From positions 1-49,865 of the forward strand of contig JAALKI010000020.1 in assembly GCA_011088105.1 (NCBI GenBank): a stretch of DNA of 49,865 nucleotides, in the 5' to 3' direction. Source of the DNA: Nitrospirota bacterium (GTDB taxonomy: Bacteria; Nitrospirota; Nitrospiria; Nitrospirales; UBA8639). The notes under the pieces are model-generated. The model saw nothing but the letters and a program-made list of their open reading frames with translations. It was not told where the DNA came from and ran no database searches. Position numbers and translations under genes: made by a program. This document shows, piece by piece, positions 25,275 to 33,816 of this stretch (positions are counted from its first letter, which is position 1; every line of letters begins with the position of its first letter).

Positions 25275-26762
25275 CTAGCCTGAGACATCTGTTGGGCAGT
25301 CTGATAGATGCTCTCGAACTGCCTGGGTATAAGTCTTAAAGGGATTTGGCATTCGGAACGGGGGATGTCCACGTACCTGAAATGCCGACCAATGAATCAC
25401 GTAATCGAGGTCTCGTGTGGAGGAGGTAGAATGGAGTGGGCGATCATGCGATGACTGATTCACAAGATGTCGCACGAGTTCGCCACGACCAAATGCCCGA
25501 GTGTTCCTCGGTGGGTGGTGCATGGCAATGTCTACGGCGGGGTCAGTGACCATCCGTATGGCTTGTCCTTCGTCTTCTAATCCAAAGTACAGGCCTTTGT
25601 CTCGGTAGATATTGTGATATTCCAGATCCAGACTTTTTAGCCATGGATCATCCCAGCCAACTTGTTCTTCTTTTCGAAAAGAATCAAGAAGCCAAAGTTT
25701 AGAAGCCCAGTCAACTCGTCCGACAAGGCGGGTATACTCTCCGCGTAAATCTGTGAGTACGCCTTCCCATTGTTCAAGGACCCAGTCGGTTTCCTCGTCT
25801 TGTCCACGACAATATTTTTGGGCAGCCTGTAAATATTGCTCTTGTATATCAACAGCAGACATCGTTTTGCCCGAGGCAAGTGTGACAACCCAAGCACGCT
25901 CTGGGTCACAAGAAATGTCTCGTAAGATTTGGACAGGTTCGTCGATATCTAAGCCTTCTGGGATATGCTGGTCTTCAATCAATTGAAGCATGAGCCCTGT
26001 GGTGCCGAATTTGAGTGCAGTGGCAATTTCCGACATATTTGAATCACCAAGGAGAAGGTGAATCCGACGGAACTGGTTGGGGTCGGCCAGTGGCTCATCT
26101 CTTGTATTAATAATGGCGCGGCTATGTTGGATCCATTCAAAGAAGTCAGTCACGATGTGATCAGCCCGCTGAGAAATTTGAAAGGGGATGAGGGGGCGTG
26201 CTGCCGCTGTTATATGGGGATGCAGGCTGTCAATGGGGATCCAGCCATCGATTGATTGGGCCCTGCCAATTCGTCCGGCTCCTGTAAAAATCTGCCGTGT
26301 AACTAAAAATGGGATGAGTTTCGTCAGGCCTTCCAAGTTGAAGGGAAAATTCCTGGTGACCAAATAGTTTTCATGTGATCCAAATGTGGCGTTCGTTTCA
26401 TGGTCGATGTTGTTTTTAATAAAAGAGACGTGATCCTCAAGGCCCAGTTCTTGAAGCGCCGTTTGGAGAATTTGGTCTCCAGCTCTAGAAAATGCCACGA
26501 GGTCAGAGAGCGTATGGCATTCAGGTGTTGCAAATTCGAGATGTCCCATGTCGACATACAATCGGCCTGCGTTGGTGAGAAATCCTCCGTTTCCAGGAGG
26601 TTCATCATGTCCTCGATAGTGAAGATCAATGATCCCATTGCGGGTTGTATGAAACACATGGTCGATCAGATGTCGTGTCAGCCATGAAGGTGAACGAATC
26701 GTCGCATCCTCATGAATGAGAAGGCCATATTCTGTTTCAAGGCCAAAGATGCGATTGCGCAT
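25275..26762 (-). CDS. pafA: PafA-type ligase for the ubiquitin-like tag
   Basis: 495 aa of the Dop/PafA carboxylate-amine ligase family. IFGLETEYGLL at the N-terminus supplies the Mg/ATP glutamates; RLYVDMGHLEFATPEC carries the catalytic Asp; INTRDEPLAD and LLLGDSNMSE follow, then SLDLEYHNIYRDKG. It lacks the loop insertion seen after residue 30 in the second family member at 28584, so this one is assigned as the ligase that joins the C-terminal Glu of UBact to substrate lysines. It is the last gene of the core locus, 29 bases after prcA. Confidence 0.9.
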   Translation of the reverse strand: MRNRIFGLETEYGLLIHEDATIRSPSWLTRHLIDHVFHTTRNGIIDLHYRGHDEPPGNGGFLTNAGRLYVDMGHLEFATPECHTLSDLVAFSRAGDQILQTALQELGLEDHVSFIKNNIDHETNATFGSHENYLVTRNFPFNLEGLTKLIPFLVTRQIFTGAGRIGRAQSIDGWIPIDSLHPHITAAARPLIPFQISQRADHIVTDFFEWIQHSRAIINTRDEPLADPNQFRRIHLLLGDSNMSEIATALKFGTTGLMLQLIEDQHIPEGLDIDEPVQILRDISCDPERAWVVTLASGKTMSAVDIQEQYLQAAQKYCRGQDEETDWVLEQWEGVLTDLRGEYTRLVGRVDWASKLWLLDSFRKEEQVGWDDPWLKSLDLEYHNIYRDKGLYFGLEDEGQAIRMVTDPAVDIAMHHPPRNTRAFGRGELVRHLVNQSSHDRPLHSTSSTRDLDYVIHWSAFQVRGHPPFRMPNPFKTYTQAVREHLSDCPTDVSG

Positions 26763-26791
26763 GATAAGCGAGGTGTCAGGTCAATCCTTTG

Positions 26792-27610
26792 CTATGGGCG
26801 ATGGTCAAGCATGGAAGCTAGGCGCTGCGTTCCTTCTGTTTGAGAGATGGTTCGATAGGTGGATGGGGTCGATGTTTGCCGATCAAGTACCACACATTCC
26901 AGGTCTTTATTTGTCTGGATGTCACGGAGATGTTGCAATATCTGGTTTTTATCAGGCGTCAAGGGGACAGTTGGATCGTCTGATGGAGGATGGGGGTCTT
27001 TCACGCTGTCATGGTCTTGCTGTTGTTGCCACGATGCCATGCCCCAGGCATAGAGTGCTGTCTCAAAGGCTTCATCAAGAGACGGTCGGGGATACTTACC
27101 ATGGGCTTTGAGGTAGGCCGTGATGTGTTCATGCGCGTCAGCGCTGGAAGCCAGAACCCCAAATCCTGTTGATTCTTCAAATGTTCCATCATAGTCGCAG
27201 GTGAGAAATGTGTCGTGTTCAGGGCGGAGTCCTAAGTCAGCCAAGAGAAGTTTTGTAATAAAAGGGGCCTTGAAAATTTCTTCATAGGCCTGTTTGAGGG
27301 TTGGGGCTAATCCATACTTCATGAGCCGAGACCCAGTGACATCAGAAGGGGACCGTTGGAAGCCTTCCAAGTGGGCCATATCCAAGATTTGCCCACGGAG
27401 TGTCTCAAGATCTGCTGGATGTCCTATCCCTCCTAATGCAAGACGATCGTACACCTCATATAATTTAGGCGTTTTCTGGTTGAAGGTGGCCAAGACAATG
27501 CCTTCATGAAATGAAATGGCAACGATTGGACTTCCATGGCGAAGCTGTTCGTCTAGGTACTGGCGACGGTTGCTGACGGCCTCAACCCACCGATAGGGTT
27601 CTTCATACAT
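26792..27610 (-). CDS. prcA: Proteasome alpha subunit
   Basis: 272 aa from ATG 27610, which overlaps the end of prcB by 8 bases; the frame extends back to 27631 but that lies deep inside prcB. Conserved alpha features: MYEEPYRWVEAVSNRR, then SPIVAISFHEGIVLATF and LALGGIGHPADLETLR. Forms the outer rings and gate of the 20S core that dock the ATPase. The C-terminal 70 residues (Pro/Asp-rich, then LECVVLDRQTS) are longer than the barrel requires. Catalytic Thr absent, as normal for alpha subunits. Confidence 0.9.
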   Translation of the reverse strand: MYEEPYRWVEAVSNRRQYLDEQLRHGSPIVAISFHEGIVLATFNQKTPKLYEVYDRLALGGIGHPADLETLRGQILDMAHLEGFQRSPSDVTGSRLMKYGLAPTLKQAYEEIFKAPFITKLLLADLGLRPEHDTFLTCDYDGTFEESTGFGVLASSADAHEHITAYLKAHGKYPRPSLDEAFETALYAWGMASWQQQQDHDSVKDPHPPSDDPTVPLTPDKNQILQHLRDIQTNKDLECVVLDRQTSTPSTYRTISQTEGTQRLASMLDHRP

Positions 27611-28391
27611 GATGGGCCACCTGAGCATCAAATAACATTCGTAATCGGTCGGATGGTACGGTGACGATGCCTTGTTCCGTAATGCATTTCATGGTTGGAA
27701 AAAGATGAGCTTCTCGATTGATCCCGCCGGTGGCCGAATCAAATTCTGCTGCACTGACGAGCAGCTTGAGAATAAGCACAATGGCCTGTTCTTCATCATA
27801 GTGACTGAGTGGCTGTTCGCTCCACCGGTTGAGGTAATGCAGAATTCCACGAATTGTGGGAGAGCCTGATCCTGAAATCGCATGGTCGACTCCCTCAAAT
27901 TCAGCTCCTAAAATATCATAGAAAAATATTTTGCTTGTCTGTTGCTGAGAATCATAGCCTGCAAAGATGGGAGCGACCGCGCCCGTTCCTGCAAGTGCGG
28001 CTGGACTGTTATCTTTTAGCAGTTTTGTTAACGCCCGCAACTTTCCTTCAAAAGACAAATCTTGAAGCTGACTTCGCCGATAATATTTGAACGAATGTTC
28101 TAAAACTCTGGCCATCTCAAAGGCTGTGGCTGGTGCGCCTGCAATGGCTATCACAGAGGAGCGATCAAGTTCTAACACCTTCTCTGTTCTATCATACATC
28201 ACGATATTTCCTGCCGTTGCTCGTCGATCTCCTGCGACGAGGACACCATCCTGGTATTTCACGGCCAAGACTGTGGTCCCTTGGGTCATAGCAGGTGACA
28301 AGGTCTCAGTGGGGACATGTGGCATCGGAGAGGGTTGAAACTGATAGCCTTCTTCACGAAGAAGCCGAACAAAATCACCTTGTTGGTTCAT
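27603..28391 (-). CDS. prcB: Proteasome beta subunit
   Basis: 262 aa from ATG 28391, 4 bases after the UBact stop; a longer frame to 28442 lies inside UBact. A 38-residue propeptide precedes Gly38, after which autocatalysis would expose Thr39 as Thr1 in GTTVLAVKY. Counting from Thr1, Asp17 (AGDRRAT) and Lys33 (TEKV) are both present, so it should be active. Later motifs: GSGSPTIRGILHY and SAAEFDSATGG. GGAGAA inside the last UBact codons is its ribosome site, implying coupled translation. Confidence 0.95.
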   Translation of the reverse strand: MNQQGDFVRLLREEGYQFQPSPMPHVPTETLSPAMTQGTTVLAVKYQDGVLVAGDRRATAGNIVMYDRTEKVLELDRSSVIAIAGAPATAFEMARVLEHSFKYYRRSQLQDLSFEGKLRALTKLLKDNSPAALAGTGAVAPIFAGYDSQQQTSKIFFYDILGAEFEGVDHAISGSGSPTIRGILHYLNRWSEQPLSHYDEEQAIVLILKLLVSAAEFDSATGGINREAHLFPTMKCITEQGIVTVPSDRLRMLFDAQVAHHV

Positions 28392-28395
28392 GAGT

Positions 28396-28572
28396 TTATT
28401 CTCCCGTACGTTGGCGATAGCGTTCGGCCTGTTTCGGGTCAACCTTTTTCATACGTTGAAGCAGCCTCTCTCGCATCGGAGCTTGAGAGTCGAGCCGTTT
28501 AGGGCCGCTGGTTTCTTCAGTTGGCCCAGAAGGTTTGGGCTGTGGGTCTAGGGGGGATTCTCGTCTTTCCAT
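28396..28572 (-). CDS. ubact: UBact, ubiquitin-like protein modifier
   Basis: 58 aa: MERRESPLDPQPKPSG start, an Arg/Gln-rich central helix MRERLLQRMKKVDPKQAERY and the C-terminus RQRTGE. This matches UBact, the Pup-like tag described in Nitrospirae and other Gram-negative phyla, which ends R-T/S-G-E/Q. The terminal residue is already Glu, so no deamidation is needed before ligation. ATG 28572 is chosen as it gives the standard length and has GGAG 7 bases upstream; the frame continues to 28587. Natively disordered composition. It lies between dop and prcB, 11 and 4 bases away. Confidence 0.92.
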   Translation of the reverse strand: MERRESPLDPQPKPSGPTEETSGPKRLDSQAPMRERLLQRMKKVDPKQAERYRQRTGE

Positions 28573-28583
28573 CACAACTCCTA

Positions 28584-30095
28584 TCATGTGCCTGCCAATA
28601 ATTGAGTAAAATCAGCAGGGCATTGGGCTTGTTGAAGTGTTTGTTTGACGTGTTGCACGTCCTCGGGTTCTAAGACATGAGAGAGATCTAAGACTACGGA
28701 TGAGCCGCGATCTTTAAAGTGAATGTGTTCCCATTGGATTGCAGTGATCTGTGGGCCAAACCGTTGGACACACCATCCCCGAATGCCTCCACGGGTATCT
28801 GATGGTCCTGTGTGCATGGCAGCCTCAACGAGATTGTTAGGGCAGAGTCGATAGGTTTTTCCTTCGGCTTCAAGGCCTCGAAAGAGCCCTCGGTCGGGAT
28901 GGAGATTATGGTATTCAAGGTCGAGACTGGCTAACCAGGGGGCTGTCCATGGGAGATTTTCTTCTTCTCTAAATGTCTCAAGTAACCACTGTTTGGTAAT
29001 CCAATCAACGTAACCAATGAGCGCCAGTCGGTCTCGTTGGAGACAATCTAATACATGAGCCCATTCTTGTAATATCCAATCTGTTTCCTCATCGACCCCA
29101 GCGAACATGCGTTGGGCTACGGAAAGATATGCGGATTGTAAATCAAGCCCTGAGATCGTCCCATTACGGTTTCTGCCAACAACGGCTTTCAGCTGTGTGT
29201 CTTGAGAGAATATTTTTATCGCCTCGACGGGGTTATCTAATTTCAATTCCGGAGCAGCACCCTGTTTAATCATGTCTAGCACAAGCTGTGTCGTTCCTAC
29301 CTTTAACGCCGTCGCATATTCACACATGTTGGCATCCCCGACAATAAGGTGCAGTCGACGATAGCGTGTTCTGTCTGCATGAGGTTCATCTCGGGTATTG
29401 ACGATAGGTCGATTATGCATGGTATCGACGCTTAATGTTGTTTCGATAAAGTCCGCGCGTTGTGAGAGTTGAAAGGGGCCTTGTTGATACGGAATATCTT
29501 GTCCTTCACGTCCAACCTTTCCTGCGCCGGAAAATAATTGACGGCTGACTAAAAAAGGCAGGAGGCCTTCCGCTAATTGTTCAAAGGAAAGGCTTCGCGG
29601 AAGAAGATAATTGTCATGACATCCATAGCTGTGACCGTGGAAGTCCGTATTGTTTTTGTACAGTTGTAAGGGTGCTCCGGAAATGGTCTGGTTCCGTTTG
29701 TCAGCAGCCTGTTGAACGATCCATTCACCAGCTCGATCATGGGCAACGATATCAATCAGACTGCGACACTCAGGGGTGGAGTATTCAGGATGCGTGTGAT
29801 CATTATAAAAACGAGCTCCATTGGAGAGCACCAGATCACTTTTTGTTTCTTGAAAGGAATGCCCTCGATGGGCATCTTGTTCAGCATATTGTGTTTCTTC
29901 ATGATCCTGTTGAAGGCTGGGCACACAAAATCCACGAAGGTCCTTATGTGGGTTTTCATGTTGATAATCCCATGTTGGGAGAAAGGGGCTTTCGCTATAC
30001 GCGCGGACCAGTGCCATGGACTCATTCACGGCGTCCATATCAGGTACATCTTCACGGATAATGCCGTATTCTGTTTCAATACCTAATAATTGCAT
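28584..30095 (-). CDS. dop: Dop-type depupylase homologue (deamidase/deconjugase)
   Basis: 503 aa. LGIETEYGIIRED with catalytic Glu; an insertion of about 40 residues, PFLPTWDYQHENPHKDLRGF to HRGHSFQETKSD, the Dop loop; then NDHTHPEYSTPECRS with the conserved Asp, LYKNNTDFHGHSYGCHDNYL, INTRDEPHAD and LIVGDANMCEY. These match actinobacterial Dop rather than PafA. With a tag that ends in Glu, deamidation is unnecessary, so its main job is probably removing UBact from substrates. Directly upstream of UBact. Confidence 0.92.
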   Translation of the reverse strand: MQLLGIETEYGIIREDVPDMDAVNESMALVRAYSESPFLPTWDYQHENPHKDLRGFCVPSLQQDHEETQYAEQDAHRGHSFQETKSDLVLSNGARFYNDHTHPEYSTPECRSLIDIVAHDRAGEWIVQQAADKRNQTISGAPLQLYKNNTDFHGHSYGCHDNYLLPRSLSFEQLAEGLLPFLVSRQLFSGAGKVGREGQDIPYQQGPFQLSQRADFIETTLSVDTMHNRPIVNTRDEPHADRTRYRRLHLIVGDANMCEYATALKVGTTQLVLDMIKQGAAPELKLDNPVEAIKIFSQDTQLKAVVGRNRNGTISGLDLQSAYLSVAQRMFAGVDEETDWILQEWAHVLDCLQRDRLALIGYVDWITKQWLLETFREEENLPWTAPWLASLDLEYHNLHPDRGLFRGLEAEGKTYRLCPNNLVEAAMHTGPSDTRGGIRGWCVQRFGPQITAIQWEHIHFKDRGSSVVLDLSHVLEPEDVQHVKQTLQQAQCPADFTQLLAGT

Positions 30096-30113
30096 CAGTA
30101 ATGGAGCCAGTGG

Positions 30114-31940
30114 TCAAATAATCTTCCGAATACGCTGTTCTTTTTTCACTCGGCCTTTCCGAATGGAAGAAATGCCAACGACTTGTTCAGGATGATGATC
30201 GAGCAATTTCAACCATTCTTCGGCTGAATCATCCGGCGGAAGAATTTCTCCCTCATGATATTCATCTGAAATAGATGTTAGAAAGTCGTCCACTGTCACC
30301 CCATGGGAGTCTCCTTGAATCGTCCGTTCAATGGCCCGTTCTTTCCCACGACGGACAATCGAGGCCAAAATGGCTCCACTGACCAAATCACGGTAGTAGA
30401 GTGTGTCACGGCTCCCGTTTCGCAAGCGAATCGATAATACGCGCGTTTCATCGGACTGTTGAAAGATTGCGTTGACGATTTGGTCCACAAGATCAGCCCA
30501 TGCCGCTGCATGATCGCCCTTATGCGCAGCCACGAGCGTAGCATCTAAGGGAATATCATGGGATAGATGAATGTTGATGATCGCCGTAGCTTCTTCTGGA
30601 TTAGGCCGAATGACTCGAATTTTCCGATCAATGCGGCCTGGTCGTAGGACCGCTGGATCTATCAAGTCCGGGCGGTTCGAGGCTAAGATGACGATCACGT
30701 CTAAGAGTGAATCAATGCCGTCCAACTCGCTACAAAACATGGGAACAAGAGTGTTGGAGAGATTATAAGCGCGTAGCGCTCGACGTGTCCCAAGGATAGA
30801 TTCGGCTTCATCGATAAAAATAACGGGAAGAAACCCTGCCTTTCGCCGTTCTCGTGCTTGGGTAAAGAGGTCGCGGATCATCCGTTCGGATTCACCAACC
30901 CACATGTTTAAAATTTCAGGGCCTTTGATATGAAAGAATATTCCTCCGGTAATCGGCGAGGCTTGTGAGGACGAAGTCTGATGGGCATCTTCCTCAGATA
31001 AGGAAGATGGGGCTGTTTCTGGTTCTTTCATTAACTGTCCAAGGCTGGCAGCTGTGGCCTGTCCGATCAAGGTTTTGCCACATCCAGGAGGGCCATGGAG
31101 AAGAAAGCCTTTGGGGCGAATAAACTGGTACTGATCAAACGTCTGTGCATGGAGGAGGGGGTATTCAATCGCACGTCGAATGGATTCAATCGCAGTATGT
31201 TGTCCGCCAATATGTTTCCACGTGATAGAAGGGGCTTCTTCCAGGATATGTGACTGTGACTGTGGTTGTTCAATGCGTTCGATCGCGAGTCGATGGCTTC
31301 CATCCAGACGAATTTCATCTCCTGGTTTCAACTCGAGGTCTTGTATGGCTGTCCCTCGGTTGACAATGACATGCTGTCGGCCGGTCTCGTGGTCGACTCG
31401 AATTCGACCATCGACCAGCGTATCTTTCACTTTGACAATGGGGCCGCTTTGGTCATACCCAATCACTCCAATGAGCGCATAGGCCTCATTCACCAAAATT
31501 TGTATACCTAATTGTAGTGTGGCAGGATCGATACGTGGGTCAATGTTGGTGTAAAACTCTCCTCCACCGACCAGAACATGTGCCATCCCAGATGGAGTCA
31601 GTCCCAACAGCGTGCCAATTCGTTGGGCTGGAGCTGTTAACTGCTCGACAACGGTGGTGATTTTTTTGAATTCGGCTTCACGATGTTGCTGGGCAGCTCC
31701 ATCTTGCAGTAATAGATGACGAAGACGATACAGGCGTTCTTGTTGAGAGAGGTTATCTGGGGTATTCGCAAGGCATTCATCCACTATGACCAATGGATCA
31801 GCAGTTTGCATTGTGGAAGAATCGTTCATGGATGATGAGGATTCATTGTGAGGGTGTTCAGGTGCTTGATTACTCATATGTTTAATGTGTAGAGAAGGTT
31901 GTTCGATGGCCGAAGATGTGTCTGACTGTCCTAATGGCAC
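30114..31940 (-). CDS. Proteasome-associated AAA ATPase (ARC/Mpa)
   Basis: 608 aa from GTG 31940; ATG 31877 (residue 22) is an alternative. Coiled coil about residues 64-110, OB-like domains with VGGGEFYTNIDP and LKPGDEIRLDG, then one AAA+ module: GPPGCGKTLIG (Walker A), VIFIDEAESI (Walker B), ASNRPDLIDPAVLRPGRID (sensor/Arg fingers). A Ser/Glu/Thr-rich insert of about 30 residues follows Walker A, longer than in mycobacterial Mpa. The protein ends RIRKII, without the Gln-Tyr-Leu tail by which Mpa opens the proteasome. First gene of the UBact locus, 18 bases before dop. Confidence 0.93.
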   Translation of the reverse strand: MPLGQSDTSSAIEQPSLHIKHMSNQAPEHPHNESSSSMNDSSTMQTADPLVIVDECLANTPDNLSQQERLYRLRHLLLQDGAAQQHREAEFKKITTVVEQLTAPAQRIGTLLGLTPSGMAHVLVGGGEFYTNIDPRIDPATLQLGIQILVNEAYALIGVIGYDQSGPIVKVKDTLVDGRIRVDHETGRQHVIVNRGTAIQDLELKPGDEIRLDGSHRLAIERIEQPQSQSHILEEAPSITWKHIGGQHTAIESIRRAIEYPLLHAQTFDQYQFIRPKGFLLHGPPGCGKTLIGQATAASLGQLMKEPETAPSSLSEEDAHQTSSSQASPITGGIFFHIKGPEILNMWVGESERMIRDLFTQARERRKAGFLPVIFIDEAESILGTRRALRAYNLSNTLVPMFCSELDGIDSLLDVIVILASNRPDLIDPAVLRPGRIDRKIRVIRPNPEEATAIINIHLSHDIPLDATLVAAHKGDHAAAWADLVDQIVNAIFQQSDETRVLSIRLRNGSRDTLYYRDLVSGAILASIVRRGKERAIERTIQGDSHGVTVDDFLTSISDEYHEGEILPPDDSAEEWLKLLDHHPEQVVGISSIRKGRVKKEQRIRKII

Positions 31941-32357
31941 ATTATCAAAGGATCATGTGATGATATTCAAGCTGAAGATGAGTTTTAGGCACAAACAGGT
32001 CACTATACCATGTTTTGGGGGCAAGGCACATAGGAATAGTCTGGTACGGCAGCGAGGTTCTTCATTCGATGTCAGCATCCCATAAATACTTTCATCATCA
32101 GAAGTCGTCTTTTCGCTATACTGGGTAGTGTTCTCCATCGCGATGTGTATGCTTTGAAGGTCGAGAGGAGATTAGTGTAGAATCTTAAAAGTGTGAATGT
32201 TTTTTGTTGATTTATCCTGCCGAGCAGGGCTCGTTGCCACCAGAAATCCTTGCAATGATTATCGATGCATAGAGGCAAAGGAAATACGAATCGTTTCAAT
32301 GTGAAGGAATCATAAACAATAGACACACGTGTTTTACAAGAAGGAAGTGAGAAGATT
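31941..32357. other. Divergent control region between the ATPase gene and degP
   Basis: 417 bases between divergent operons. Candidate minus-strand extended -10 TGGTATAGT (TATAGT at 32002-32007) would start the proteasome transcript about 55 bases before GTG 31940; no good -35. Candidate plus-strand pair TTGAAG (32155-32160) and TAGAAT (32179-32184), 18 bases apart, for degP, giving a long leader. GAAGGAAGTGAG before ATG 32358 is the degP ribosome site. Short frames inside look like noise. Confidence 0.35.
32002..32007 (-). promoter_or_regulatory. Candidate extended -10 of the proteasome operon
   Basis: Minus strand reads TGGTATAGT, an extended -10 form, 60 bases upstream of the ATPase start. 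No clear -35 hexamer, which extended -10 promoters can do without. Weak, based on sequence alone. Confidence 0.28.
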
Positions 32358-33803
32358 ATGACACATCATGTATTAACGAAGGGGATGGGGGTATGGTCAC
32401 TGGCGATAGTTGGGAGTATGGCCCTTTGGGGGAGTGGATTCATTGCTCCAGTCCATGCTCAAGGCAATTCGGCTAATCCCTTTATTCAAGGTTTTTCTGA
32501 CATTGTCGAGAAAGTTCAACCTACGGTGGTGAATGTTGCCGTGAAAGGACGACAGATGAGCCGCGGTCCACAAGAATTACCGCCAGGTCCGTTTGGTGGC
32601 CCTCCGGGGCGACGTCCGCCAGGTCCTCCAGGAATGAGTGCTGGGTCTGGGGTGATTGTGAATGCTGATGGGTATATCGTGACGAATAATCATGTTGTCG
32701 AAGATGCTGAGGACATTACGGTCACAACCAGTGAAGGTAAAGAATTCTCGGCGCGCATCATTGGGACCGACCCTAAAACAGATCTTGCTGTGATCAAGGT
32801 GGATGGCGCAAACCTTCCTTCACTATCATGGGGAAAGTCTGAAACTCTTCGGGCGGGAGATGTCGTATTGGCTATCGGCAGTCCGTTTGGTCTGAAGTCT
32901 TCGGTGACTATGGGTATTATTAGTGCGTTGGGACGAGGAAATGTGGGGATTACAGAATATGAGGATTTCATTCAAACCGATGCGCCCATTAATCCTGGAA
33001 ACTCTGGTGGTCCATTGGTGAACATGAATGGAGAAATTATCGGCATTAATACAGCGATATTTTCAAGGACGGGTGGATCACAAGGCATTGGATTCGCTAT
33101 TCCTGTCACGATTGCGAAAAACATCGCAGATAGCTTGATTCAATCTGGTCGAGTCGTTCGTGGATGGATGGGCGTAGCAATCCAAGAATTAACGCCAGCG
33201 CTTGCGCAATCCTTTCAATTGCCTGATGGTCATGAAGGTGGTGTGTTGATTAGTGAGGTCCATGAAAATGGACCGTCCGCACAAGGAGGCCTTCGGCAGG
33301 GGGATGTGTTGTTAGAATACCATGGAGAGAGACTCAAAGACGTGAATCACCTGCGACACATTGTCGCGCGTACGAAGGTTGGTGATTCGGTCATGGTCAA
33401 GGTTTTGAGGAATGGAAAAGAGGAAGCTCTCACGATCACCGTTGGTGAGCGACCCTCAGATGATATGTTGGCACAAAAAGGGGACACAGAAATGCCGCAA
33501 CCCCTCGAACCTCTTGATAACGTTCTTGCGGGGCTTTCTGTAGAACCGTTGAATGCTGAACGAAAACAACAATTGAATGTCTCTGGAGATATCGCCGGTG
33601 TGGTTGTGAGTTCGGTGAAAGAAGGCAGTGCCGCTCAAGGCGCTGGCATCCAGCAAGGTGATATTATTCAAGAAGTGAACCGGCAAGCCGTTCAAACTCT
33701 CAGTGATTATCAAACGATTGTATCAAAGGTGACAAAAGACGAACTCGTCGTGTTGCTCATTAACCGGCGTGGCAATAATCTTTTTGTCGCGGTGAATCCT
33801 TAG
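32358..33803 (+). CDS. degP: DegP/DegQ-type periplasmic serine protease
   Basis: 481 aa with signal peptide ending PVHAQG. Trypsin-like domain with triad His112 (TNNHVVEDAE), Asp142 (DPKTDLAVIKVD) and Ser216 (NPGNSGGPL); two PDZ domains (about 270-370 and 385-478). A Pro/Gly-rich LA-loop region, GPQELPPGPFGGPPGRRPPG, contains several PPG runs. Removes misfolded periplasmic proteins. It opens a plus-strand operon with tatC 13 bases downstream, which suits quality control of Tat-exported enzymes. Confidence 0.95.
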   Translation: MTHHVLTKGMGVWSLAIVGSMALWGSGFIAPVHAQGNSANPFIQGFSDIVEKVQPTVVNVAVKGRQMSRGPQELPPGPFGGPPGRRPPGPPGMSAGSGVIVNADGYIVTNNHVVEDAEDITVTTSEGKEFSARIIGTDPKTDLAVIKVDGANLPSLSWGKSETLRAGDVVLAIGSPFGLKSSVTMGIISALGRGNVGITEYEDFIQTDAPINPGNSGGPLVNMNGEIIGINTAIFSRTGGSQGIGFAIPVTIAKNIADSLIQSGRVVRGWMGVAIQELTPALAQSFQLPDGHEGGVLISEVHENGPSAQGGLRQGDVLLEYHGERLKDVNHLRHIVARTKVGDSVMVKVLRNGKEEALTITVGERPSDDMLAQKGDTEMPQPLEPLDNVLAGLSVEPLNAERKQQLNVSGDIAGVVVSSVKEGSAAQGAGIQQGDIIQEVNRQAVQTLSDYQTIVSKVTKDELVVLLINRRGNNLFVAVNP

Positions 33804-33816
33804 TAAATGTTGATGT

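Noticed and set aside
32072-32326. Minus-strand frame upstream of degP
   Set aside because: No ribosome site and Phe/Trp/Arg-rich composition typical of a chance frame.
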